From the NCBI RefSeq assembly GCF_014873945.1, contig NZ_JADBEC010000003.1:372001-436000 (forward strand): DNA of 64,000 nt, in the 5' to 3' direction. Below the pieces are notes generated by a model. It was not told the DNA's origin. It ran no database searches and saw only the letters and a list, made by a program, of their open reading frames with translations. The DNA comes from Rhizobium viscosum. Its GTDB lineage: Bacteria; Pseudomonadota; Alphaproteobacteria; Rhizobiales; Rhizobiaceae. This document shows, piece by piece, positions 17,806 through 25,434 of this stretch (position 1 is the stretch's first letter; every line of letters starts with the position of its first letter). The position numbers and the translations under genes are program-made.

Positions 17806-17886
17806 GACAATCTCCCTCCTGGGTAAAACGTGGGATAGAACGCGCGCAATCGAAAAAAGTTCCGGTATGGCAGCGGCTTAGCGCCG

Positions 17887-18003
17887 TCAGGGATGAAGTA
17901 ATGTAACCGGCGCGGAAAAGGCATGAGCCGCGATCTGAAACATCAGTCCTGAAAAGGCCAGTGCGGCAAAACCGGCCGGCATCAGCAAGCTCTTCTTGAA
18001 CAT
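17887..18003 (-). CDS. 38-aa hydrophobic peptide
   Basis: A short reading frame with an ATG at 18001-18003 and an excellent Shine-Dalgarno (GGGAGGA) about 5 nt upstream. The peptide starts MFKKSLLMPAGFAALAF and ends in SAPVTLLHP; a basic N-terminus is followed by one hydrophobic stretch and an A-H-A site. It could be a single-helix membrane peptide or a secreted peptide with a cleavable signal. It lies on the same strand as, and about 80 bp upstream of, the YeaQ-like gene. No known family was recognised. Confidence 0.5.
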   Translation of the reverse strand: MFKKSLLMPAGFAALAFSGLMFQIAAHAFSAPVTLLHP

Positions 18004-18243
18004 CAAATCCTCCCTTTATTGGGAGCAAGCATAGTTCATCGCCTCAACTGCGCAAGCCGCTTATTAATAAGTAGTTAAGTGCGAAATTTAAGTAAAATTG
18101 TCACGACTCAACATGCGATACACCTAATATTAAATCACCCGGAACCGGAGCTTTCTCAATTTGCATTATCAAAGAAGAGACTTGGTCGATACGACCTCTA
18201 CGGCTCTCGCCTCAATGAAAGCCGGCAGACGACAGGAAGTTAT

Positions 18244-19356
18244 CTATTCGGTAAGTCGCGCCACCCTCTGCCCGATGGCGAGCGAAGCAGTCAGGCCGGG
18301 ACTCTCAATTCCGTAGAGCGCCACATAGGCGGGGTGACCGGTTTGCTCCGGCCCTTGAATCACGAAGTCACCACCACCGCCCGCGGCCGGGCCGGCGATC
18401 TTCGGGCGGATGCCTGAATAGGCGGGCTGCAGCGCGCCATCCACCAGGTTGGGCCAATAGCGGCGGATTGCGGAATAGAACTTGTCCGCACGGCTTGGAT
18501 CGACGTCGTAGTCAATCGTCTCGGTCCACTCGACATCAGGACCGAAGCGCGCCTGGCCAGCAAGGTCGAGTGTCAGATGCACCCCGAGACCACCGGGTTC
18601 GGGGACCGGGTAGATCAGCTGCGTTGCGGGTGCGCGGCCGGTCAGGGCGAAATAACATCCCTTGGCGTAGTGCCGCGGCGGGATGGTGCTGGCGTCCAGG
18701 CCGGACAGGCTTTCTGACAAGGCCCAGGCATTCAGGCCAGCGGCATTGACCACAAGGCGTGCTTCGATCTCTACCGGATCGCGGCCGCCGACTGCGAGGC
18801 GAACCTTGTCCGCAGTGAACTCACCGTCGATGACGGGAGAATTGCAGATAACGGCTCCGCCATTGGCCTCTATATCCGTGATGTAGGCTTGCATGAGGCT
18901 ATGGCTGTCGATAATGCCGGTTGACGGCGAGACAAGTGCTGCACAGCCCCTGATTTGTGGTTGCCTGAGAGCAAGCTCCGCAGCATCGATCAGATAGCAG
19001 TCTTCGACGCCATTGGCGGCAGCCTGCCTCGACAGCTTTTCAAGATATCCAACGTCCTCCTCACTCGCAGCGACAACGAGTTTGCCGCAGTCCCTGTGGG
19101 GAATATTTCGTTCCCGGCAATAGTCGTAAAGCCGGTGTTTTCCGGCAACGCAGAGCCCAGCCTTCAAGCTGCCGGTGGCATAGTAGAGCCCGGCATGGAT
19201 GACCTCGCTGTTGCGGGCGGATGTGATGCTGCCGGTTATCGGTTCCGCCTCGAGAAGAACCACGTCGCGGCCGGATATTGCAAGTTCGCGCGCGACCGCG
19301 AGCCCCACGACCCCTCCGCCCACGACGACGCAGTCGAGGTCCAGTACCTCCGCCAT
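18244..19356 (-). CDS. LhgO-like FAD-dependent oxidoreductase
   Basis: 370 aa DAO-fold flavoenzyme. The N-terminal dinucleotide motif CVVVGGGVVGLAVARELA and the following GSITSARNSEVIHAGLYY are typical of L-2-hydroxyglutarate dehydrogenase/oxidase (LhgO) relatives, as is the C-terminal SGIRPKIAGP. Such enzymes oxidise 2-hydroxyacids and pass electrons to quinone or oxygen. The substrate is not proven by sequence. The start has AGAGGGG upstream. The gene stands alone, with the tRNA-Ser downstream of its divergent promoter. Confidence 0.85.
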   Translation of the reverse strand: MAEVLDLDCVVVGGGVVGLAVARELAISGRDVVLLEAEPITGSITSARNSEVIHAGLYYATGSLKAGLCVAGKHRLYDYCRERNIPHRDCGKLVVAASEEDVGYLEKLSRQAAANGVEDCYLIDAAELALRQPQIRGCAALVSPSTGIIDSHSLMQAYITDIEANGGAVICNSPVIDGEFTADKVRLAVGGRDPVEIEARLVVNAAGLNAWALSESLSGLDASTIPPRHYAKGCYFALTGRAPATQLIYPVPEPGGLGVHLTLDLAGQARFGPDVEWTETIDYDVDPSRADKFYSAIRRYWPNLVDGALQPAYSGIRPKIAGPAAGGGGDFVIQGPEQTGHPAYVALYGIESPGLTASLAIGQRVARLTE

Positions 19357-19580
19357 GCAATTCCCCTCTCATCCTCCAACTGCGCCGTTGAACTCGTCGT
19401 TTTGGGAGCCCGGACAACGCAATCCAGCTTTCAGATATCGTTCGGGCGAACCTATCCCAAAATCAAGAGGATAATGAAATATGATTGGATGCGCTTAGCC
19501 TAGGTCATGTTCGTCGAAACCAAGCGACGAGCATCTCGGCTACAGAAGGAAAAATAATTAATAGCTTCAATAATTTATGG

Positions 19581-19667
19581 CGGAAGAGGTGGGATTCGAA
19601 CCCACGGTACGGTTTCCCGCACGCCGGTTTTCAAGACCGGTTCCTTAAACCACTCGGACACTCTTCC
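19581..19667 (-). tRNA. tRNA-Ser(UGA)
   Basis: An 87-nt class II tRNA on the minus strand. The acceptor stem GGAAGAG pairs with CTCTTCC, with discriminator G at 19581. The T arm contains GGTTCGAATCC. The anticodon loop CTTGAAA gives anticodon UGA (plus-strand bases 19631-19633), reading UCA codons. A long variable arm (GCGGGAAACCGT) fits serine. CCA is not encoded. Confidence 0.95.
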
Positions 19668-20110
19668 ATCCAGTTGATCCGGCTCGTCTCTGCTGGCAGG
19701 CCCTCATTTTTGACGAGGACTCCTTCCGCCGATGGCCAAATCGCGGTTCGGCTGGCTTTATAGCGGTTCGGACTTCAGCGTCAATGCGCTCTGACAGCTC
19801 GGACGAATAAACTGCTATAATGTGTCCTGCTGCGGGGCAGGACCATCGTGGTTGCCAAAAGGTACTGTCACGATCCGAAACGGTCCAACATGCGGAAATA
19901 CATCCGTGATTTCATTCCCGCACAGATTAAAATCAACCAAATATTAACCATAGTCATTAGAATTCTCGCTATCGCCTCGAAATCGTTCGCAAATTCGCCA
20001 CGATATCCACAAGATTAAAGTCTCGTTAGGCAGGCAGGGAATAAGGCAGCTCCAACTCATTCACGAGTGAGTTCCTTAACCATAAAACGGTCTTGAGTGG
20101 CGTGGGGCAT
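19668..20110. other. 443-bp intergenic region upstream of rlpA; possible promoter plus hairpin
   Basis: No protein-coding gene is supported here. A sigma70-like -10 TATAAT (19816-19821) has a -35-like CTGACA (19791-19796) 19 bp upstream. It is followed by a 7-bp perfect hairpin GTCCTGC/GCAGGAC (19824-19830 and 19837-19843). The region could hold a small RNA or the long leader of rlpA. AT content rises between about 19900 and 20020. Nearer the gene, ACTCA and TGAGT form a short inverted repeat at about 20055-20072. Confidence 0.35.
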
Positions 20111-21211
20111 ATGAAACTGAATTACGGGGCGGCGTCTTTCGCAACGGCGGCACGGTGGCTGGCATTGTCCGCCATGTGCGCAACAGTGGCGGCTTGCGGT
20201 ACGACGCAGGCGGTTCCCAAGAAGAAATCCCACGGTAAGGAATATTTCTCCGAGAGCGAATATGGCGTCAAAGCCAGCCCACGCGTTGCCAACGGCAACA
20301 ATATTCCGAAGGGCGGCGGCCGCTACATGGTGGGCGATCCCTATGTGGTGAAGGGCAAGATGTATTACCCCAAGGAGGACTACTCCTATAACAAGGTGGG
20401 CATCGCTTCTTGGTATGGGTCGGCTTTCCACGGCCGCTTGACCGCGAATGGCGAAGTCTACGACCAGATGCACCTTTCCGCCGCGCATCCGACCTTCCCG
20501 CTGCCGAGCTATGCGCGTGTGACCAATACGGAGAACGGCTCGTCGGTCATCGTGCGTGTCAACGACCGCGGTCCGTACCATGAAGGCCGCATCATCGACC
20601 TTTCCAACAAGACGGCGTCCATGCTCGACCTGCAGCACAGCGGCACGGGCAATGTTCGCGTACAATATGTCGGGAGAGCGCCGCTCGACGGCCACGACAT
20701 GCCCTATCTGATGGCATCCTATGTTCCGAAGGGCAGCCGTATTCCGGGTATCTATCCGGGCGGGGGTCAGATCGCGACCGGCGTGATGGTTGCCTCCAAC
20801 AGCAAGAAGATCACCGGCGACCAGTTGCAGAGCCTCGGCGGCTATTCCGACCCTTCGCCTGACAGCGTACCGGTGCCATTCTCGTCCGCTGCTTATGCGG
20901 GCAACTCGCCGAGTGCCAAATACAATGCGGCGCCGGCAGGCGGCCATTTCCTGCAGCCACCCCCGACTTTCTCGAATGAGGCGCAGGCGATGGAACAGGG
21001 TGTGATCCTGCCGGAAATCGGACCCATTCCCTTTGAACGTCCGAACGGCTGGTCGAAGGGCGCGTCGCTCGCGATGAACTATCAGAAAGCGATCACCGTG
21101 AAGGTTCCGCTCGCTTTCGATGCCGTGATGGTGCGCAATGACGGGCTGACGCAGGAATCCATTCTCGCCTCCTTCAAGCGCCAGAATGGCGGCAGCGCAA
21201 AGGCGCGATAA
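20111..21211 (+). CDS. rlpA: RlpA-family septal-ring lytic transglycosylase (lipoprotein)
   Basis: 366 aa. A lipoprotein signal with lipobox TVAAC (Cys about residue 29) places it in the envelope. The double-psi beta-barrel domain has GIASWYGSAFHGRLTANGE, then AHPTFPLPSYARV, then VRVNDRGPYHEGRIIDLS; these are the conserved RlpA segments, including the Asp and His needed for cleavage of peptide-free glycan strands. No C-terminal SPOR domain is seen; instead there is a Pro/Ser-rich linker and a short conserved tail. The start is taken at the ATG at 20111; a TTG 18 bp upstream is possible. The next gene is a DD-carboxypeptidase homologue. Confidence 0.9.
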   Translation: MKLNYGAASFATAARWLALSAMCATVAACGTTQAVPKKKSHGKEYFSESEYGVKASPRVANGNNIPKGGGRYMVGDPYVVKGKMYYPKEDYSYNKVGIASWYGSAFHGRLTANGEVYDQMHLSAAHPTFPLPSYARVTNTENGSSVIVRVNDRGPYHEGRIIDLSNKTASMLDLQHSGTGNVRVQYVGRAPLDGHDMPYLMASYVPKGSRIPGIYPGGGQIATGVMVASNSKKITGDQLQSLGGYSDPSPDSVPVPFSSAAYAGNSPSAKYNAAPAGGHFLQPPPTFSNEAQAMEQGVILPEIGPIPFERPNGWSKGASLAMNYQKAITVKVPLAFDAVMVRNDGLTQESILASFKRQNGGSAKAR

Positions 21212-21281
21212 AGTGTAATTGCATCGGCTTCCGGCACGCTTTACCCTCCTGAATCAACCCGCACGATCAATGGGAATTGCG

Positions 21282-22475
21282 ATGTTGAAGCCATTGCTTC
21301 GCCTTCTTGCATGCCTGCTTTTGCCTGCTTCTGCTGCCGTTGCGGCAGAGGGAACCGAGGCCGGTTTCGTCACCAAGGCCGCGCAGGCCTATATGATCGA
21401 GGCGTCGACCGGCACGGTGCTTCTCGCCAAGAACGAGAACCAGGTTTTCGCACCCGCCGCGCTTGCGAAGCTGATGACGATGGATCTCGTTTTCGATGCC
21501 GTCAGCAAAGGCCAGATCTCACTCGATACCGAATATCCCGTCTCCGAATATGCCTGGCGCACGGGCGGTGCGCCTTCGCGTGCCGCCACGATGTTTGCGG
21601 CGCTGAAATCGAGGGTTCGCGTCGAGGATCTGATCAAGGGTGTAGCCATCCAGGGTGCCAATGATGGCTGCATCATCCTTGCCGAGGGCATGGGCGGCAG
21701 CGAAGACCAGTTTGCGGCATCGATGACGCGTCGCGCACGCGATCTCGGCATGGACAAGGCCGTCTTCGGCAATTCAACCGGAATCCCGGATGGCAAGAGC
21801 AAGGTGACGGCCAGGGAACTGGTGACGCTCGCCACCAATCTGCAAACATCCTATCCCAATCTCTATTCCTATTTCGCCCAGCCTGATTTCGAGTGGAACA
21901 AGATCTTCCAGCGCAACCGCAATCCACTGCTGGGTATGGATCTCGGAGCGGACGGTCTCGCGACCGGCTTCACGGAAGGCGAGGGCTATTCGATCGTCGC
22001 CTCCGTGCAGCGCAACGGACGGCGGCTCTTCGTAGCGCTTGCCGGCATCGCCTCCGACAAGGAGCGCACGGAAGAAGCCAAGCGCGTGCTGGAATGGGGG
22101 CTGACAGCCTTCGAGAGCCGTCAGGTCTTTGCAGACACGGAAGTCATCGGAGCGGCAAGTGTCTATGGCGGCACGGCGCGCACAGTTGATCTCGTCGCCA
22201 AGGCGCCGGTCAGCGTTTACATTCCGATCAACAATCCGGATCGGCTTGCTGCCCGCATCGTCTATCACTGGCCACTGATGGCGCCAGTCAAGGCGGATAC
22301 GGAAGTCGGCACGCTGCGGATCGTTTCTGGCAACAGGATGCTGCGAGAAGTGCCGCTCTATACGGTGCAATCCGTGGAGGTGGGCTCGCTCAGCAGCCGT
22401 GCGATCGACGCGCTGCTCGAGCTTGGCGAATCGCTGTTCTTCTCCTGGCTATGGGACAAGTCCGAGCAGAGCTGA
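21282..22475 (+). CDS. PBP5-type DD-carboxypeptidase homologue with altered catalytic motifs
   Basis: 397 aa with a signal peptide (LLRLLACLLLPASAAVAA) and the overall length, order of motifs and C-terminal domain of S11 D-Ala-D-Ala carboxypeptidases (DacC/DacF). All three catalytic motifs are changed. SxxK reads A60-L-A-K63 in FAPAALAKLMT, so the nucleophile Ser is Ala. SxN reads G125-A-N127 in IQGANDG. KTG reads A227-T-G229 in DGLATGFTE. The codons are clear (gcg, ggt, gcg), and the rest of the fold is intact, so this looks like a conserved pseudoenzyme and not a decaying gene. It probably binds peptidoglycan without cleaving it. The ATG at 21270 is an alternative start. Confidence 0.88.
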   Translation: MLKPLLRLLACLLLPASAAVAAEGTEAGFVTKAAQAYMIEASTGTVLLAKNENQVFAPAALAKLMTMDLVFDAVSKGQISLDTEYPVSEYAWRTGGAPSRAATMFAALKSRVRVEDLIKGVAIQGANDGCIILAEGMGGSEDQFAASMTRRARDLGMDKAVFGNSTGIPDGKSKVTARELVTLATNLQTSYPNLYSYFAQPDFEWNKIFQRNRNPLLGMDLGADGLATGFTEGEGYSIVASVQRNGRRLFVALAGIASDKERTEEAKRVLEWGLTAFESRQVFADTEVIGAASVYGGTARTVDLVAKAPVSVYIPINNPDRLAARIVYHWPLMAPVKADTEVGTLRIVSGNRMLREVPLYTVQSVEVGSLSSRAIDALLELGESLFFSWLWDKSEQS

Positions 22476-22609
22476 CGCTTCTTTTCGGGCGCAGATAGCC
22501 GTAATTTGCCGGGGAAGGCGAATATGTCGCCGCGGCAAAAGGTTTCGCTGCGCACTATCTTCGGATAGATAGAGAAAGAGCACGGCGCTCAGAATGCGGG
22601 AAAGTATCA

Positions 22610-23287
22610 TTGTCGTCCGGTACAGGATTGTTCGTTACGTTTGAAGGCGGAGAGGGGGCTGGGAAGTCCACGCAGATCCGCCGTCTTGCCGAGGCCCTGA
22701 AAGCCGAAGGCCATGACGTGCTGTTGACCCGGGAGCCCGGGGGCTCGCCGGGCGCCGAAGCAGTGCGACATGTGCTGCTTTCGGGTGCTGCGGAAGCTTT
22801 CGGCACCCGCATGGAGGCGATCCTCTTTGCCGCCGCCCGCAACGATCACGTGGAAGAGATCATCCGCCCGGCGCTCTACAAGGGCAGGATCGTGCTCTGC
22901 GACCGCTTCATGGATTCCTCGCGCGTCTATCAGGGCATTACCGGCAACCTGGAGCCGGAATTCATCGAGACGCTGCAGCGCGTCGCCATCAACGGCGTGA
23001 TGCCTGACTGTACGCTGATCCTCGATATTCCGGCCAAGCTGGGGCTGGAACGCGTTATCAAGCGAAATGCTGACGGCCCTGACCGATTCGAGAAGGAAAC
23101 GCTCGAAACGCACGAAAAACGCCGCGAAGCCTATCTCGATATCGCCGCGCGCGAGCCGGAGCGCTGCCATGTCGTCAACGCCACGCAGCCGGAAGAAGCG
23201 ATTGCAGCGGAGATCCTCACCATCGTCAGGCAGTTGCTGAAACCATCGGCCGAAGCGCGGATGCCGGAAGCGGCGCATCATGAGTGA
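22610..23287 (+). CDS. tmk: Thymidylate kinase
   Basis: 225 aa. It phosphorylates dTMP to dTDP. The P-loop is FEGGEGAGKST, followed by the DR(Y/F)-type segment VLCDRFMDSSRVYQG. The start is TTG at 22610 with GGGAAAG upstream; no ATG is available that keeps the P-loop. The 3' end overlaps holB by 8 bp, a conserved tmk-holB arrangement. Confidence 0.96.
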   Translation: MSSGTGLFVTFEGGEGAGKSTQIRRLAEALKAEGHDVLLTREPGGSPGAEAVRHVLLSGAAEAFGTRMEAILFAAARNDHVEEIIRPALYKGRIVLCDRFMDSSRVYQGITGNLEPEFIETLQRVAINGVMPDCTLILDIPAKLGLERVIKRNADGPDRFEKETLETHEKRREAYLDIAAREPERCHVVNATQPEEAIAAEILTIVRQLLKPSAEARMPEAAHHE

Positions 23288-24305
23288 GGAGAGGCCCGGA
23301 CTGCTCGACGGCGCCATATGGCCGGCCGAGAACACGAAGCTCTTTGGCCATGAAGAGGCCGAGGATTTCCTGGCGCAGTTCTACCGCTCCGGCAAAGGAC
23401 ATCATGCAATCCTGATCGAGGGGCCGGAGGGGATCGGCAAGGCGACTTTGGCCTTCCGCTTTGCCAATCACGTTCTGTCGCATCCCGATCCGGCAAGCGC
23501 ACCGGAGCGAATTGCCGATCCAGATCCGGCCTCTGCCGTGAGCCGGCAGATCGCCTCCGGCGCCTCGCACAATCTCCTGCATCTTTCCCGTCCGGTCGAC
23601 GAGAAGACCGGCAAGGTCAAATCAGCGATTACCGTTGACGAAGTACGCCGGGCTGGCAAGTTCTTCTCCCAGACGTCGGGCACCGGCAACTGGCGCATCG
23701 TCATCATCGATCCCGCCGACGACATGAACCGGAATGCGGCAAACGCGATCCTGAAGATCCTTGAGGAACCGCCGAAGCGGGCGATGTTCCTCGTTCTGTC
23801 GCATGCGCCGGGAAAGCTGCTGCCGACGATCCGGTCGCGCTGCCTGCCGCTGAAGCTTGCCCCCCTTGACGATGGTGCGCTTGTTTCGGCACTTGCCCAT
23901 CTCGGCGTCGAGGGGGAGGGGCAGGCACTGCTTTCTGCAGCAAAGGGCAGTGTCGGTGAGGCGCTGAAACTGCTGAACTATGGCGGCGGCGAGATCATTC
24001 AGGCCTATAACGATGTTCTGTCCTCCGAGGGGCCGGCGGCACGCAAGGCCATGCACCGGCTTGCGGATGCGCTTTCGGGCAGGGAAGCCGATACGATCTT
24101 CGATTTCTTCGTCAGCCATGTGGGCGATGACGTTATGAACCGCGCGCGCCTTGCTGCGGGTGAGGGGCAGATTGCGGCGGCCGAACGTTTGGCGCGGCTT
24201 TATTCCGAAATCACCGAGAAGCTGACCGTCTCCGACGCATACAATCTCGACCGCAAGCAGACGATCATGGAAGTGCTTTCCGAGATCAAGCAGCCGCGCG
24301 TGTAG
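23280..24305 (+). CDS. holB: DNA polymerase III subunit delta'
   Basis: 341 aa clamp-loader subunit. The AAA+ core is visible: a P-loop-like GPEGIGKATLAFRFANH, the segment RIVIIDPADDMNRNAANAILKILEEPP (an SRC-type sensor region follows as IRSRCLPLKL). The zinc-binding cysteines of E. coli delta' are not evident, as in many alphaproteobacteria. The start overlaps the tmk stop. Its TAG stop codon forms the first three bases of a repeat hairpin. Confidence 0.94.
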   Translation: MSEERPGLLDGAIWPAENTKLFGHEEAEDFLAQFYRSGKGHHAILIEGPEGIGKATLAFRFANHVLSHPDPASAPERIADPDPASAVSRQIASGASHNLLHLSRPVDEKTGKVKSAITVDEVRRAGKFFSQTSGTGNWRIVIIDPADDMNRNAANAILKILEEPPKRAMFLVLSHAPGKLLPTIRSRCLPLKLAPLDDGALVSALAHLGVEGEGQALLSAAKGSVGEALKLLNYGGGEIIQAYNDVLSSEGPAARKAMHRLADALSGREADTIFDFFVSHVGDDVMNRARLAAGEGQIAAAERLARLYSEITEKLTVSDAYNLDRKQTIMEVLSEIKQPRV

Positions 24306-24406
24306 AAAGTCCTTAGTGCGTCCATTCGGACACACTAAGGACTTTCTATCTCTTTATTTTCACGCAATTCCGGACGCAAAACCGCTGCACACTTTGCTGG
24401 AATTGC
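24303..24406. repeat. Modular double-hairpin repeat, copy 1
   Basis: Two inverted repeats in tandem. The first stem is 16 bp (24303-24318 with 24333-24348) and begins with the TAG stop of holB. The second stem is GCAATTCC (24364-24371) with GGAATTGC (24399-24406). Between them is ATCTCTTTATTTTCAC. The second module and linker recur at 44653-44716, whereas the first stem has a different sequence there. It sits between convergent holB and the TauE gene and can act as a terminator. It resembles the short intergenic repeats common in Rhizobium chromosomes. Confidence 0.8.
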
Positions 24407-24411
24407 CCTAA

Positions 24412-25200
24412 TCAGCTGGCCAGCAATTTCCAGGCAACGACGGCGAGCGTGACTGCCAGTACGATGCGGATAGTGCGCTCGTGCAGTTTCGGCGCGAGCA
24501 GGCTGCCGACAATGATTCCGGGAATGGAACCGACCAGCAGGGCAAACAGCATCGCCCAGTCGATTTCGCCGATGAACCAGTATCCCATGCCGCCGATCAG
24601 GGTGAGCGGCACCGCATGGACGATATCCGAGCCGACGATCTCGCGCACGTCGAGGCGGGGGTAGAGGATGAGCAGTATCGTCACACCCAAGGCGCCGGCG
24701 CCGACCGAGGTCAAGGTGACGAGCACGCCGAGCACAAGGCCCAGACCAACGGTGAAAAATGCGATAGTCGCCGGTTTCGGCGGCATACGCTCGCCGATGG
24801 CGCGGCGAGCAAATTCGAGGATCTGGCTGCGGAAAACCAGCATGATTGCAGTCATGACCAGAAGCCAGCCGAGCGCGGTGGTGATGGTACTCGTGACGCC
24901 AATGCTTTTGCGATCGACGCCAGCCATCAGCCAGAGCATCGAAAGTGCCGCAGGGACACTGCCGGCCGCAAGACTGCCGACGATCTTCCAGTTGACGCGG
25001 CCATGCATGCCGTGAACAGCCGTGCCGGCCGTTTTGGTGATTGCTGCGTAGAGAAGATCGGTTCCGACGGCTGTCGCCGGATGGACACCGAAAAGGAGCA
25101 CGAGCAGGGGCGTCATCAGCGAACCGCCACCGACGCCGGTGATGCCGACAAGCGCTCCCACCATGAGACCAGACAGAGAATAGAGAGGCTCGAACGTCAA
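24412..25200 (-). CDS. TauE/SafE-family sulfite exporter-like permease
   Basis: 262 aa with about eight hydrophobic helices and the family's N-terminal signature VGALVGITGVGGGSLMTPLL and duplicated half (VTLTSVGAGALGVTILL). Members move sulfite, sulfoacetate or other organosulfur anions out of the cell; the substrate is not known here. The start is a TTG (25198-25200) with GGAGG seven bases upstream; the segment TFEPLYSLSG after it is typical of family N-termini. Confidence 0.88.
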   Translation of the reverse strand: MTFEPLYSLSGLMVGALVGITGVGGGSLMTPLLVLLFGVHPATAVGTDLLYAAITKTAGTAVHGMHGRVNWKIVGSLAAGSVPAALSMLWLMAGVDRKSIGVTSTITTALGWLLVMTAIMLVFRSQILEFARRAIGERMPPKPATIAFFTVGLGLVLGVLVTLTSVGAGALGVTILLILYPRLDVREIVGSDIVHAVPLTLIGGMGYWFIGEIDWAMLFALLVGSIPGIIVGSLLAPKLHERTIRIVLAVTLAVVAWKLLAS

Positions 25201-25434
25201 ATACGCGCCTCCGAGGGCGCGCGGCCGTGACTATTCCAATCGATGAAAAATGGCACTTTGCTTCCGTCCCGCCCTCTTGCGACAGAAGGGGTAGATTGCG
25301 CCAGAACACGAGTCAAGGTCATCAATATGCGGCTCGGAAATCGTCGGCGGCTGCCAAACTTGATGTTTCGCTTGTGCGAGACATGCGCTAATAGCGGCTG
25401 ACGTTTTTTATAGAGTAAGCCGGAATTGGCCGCC

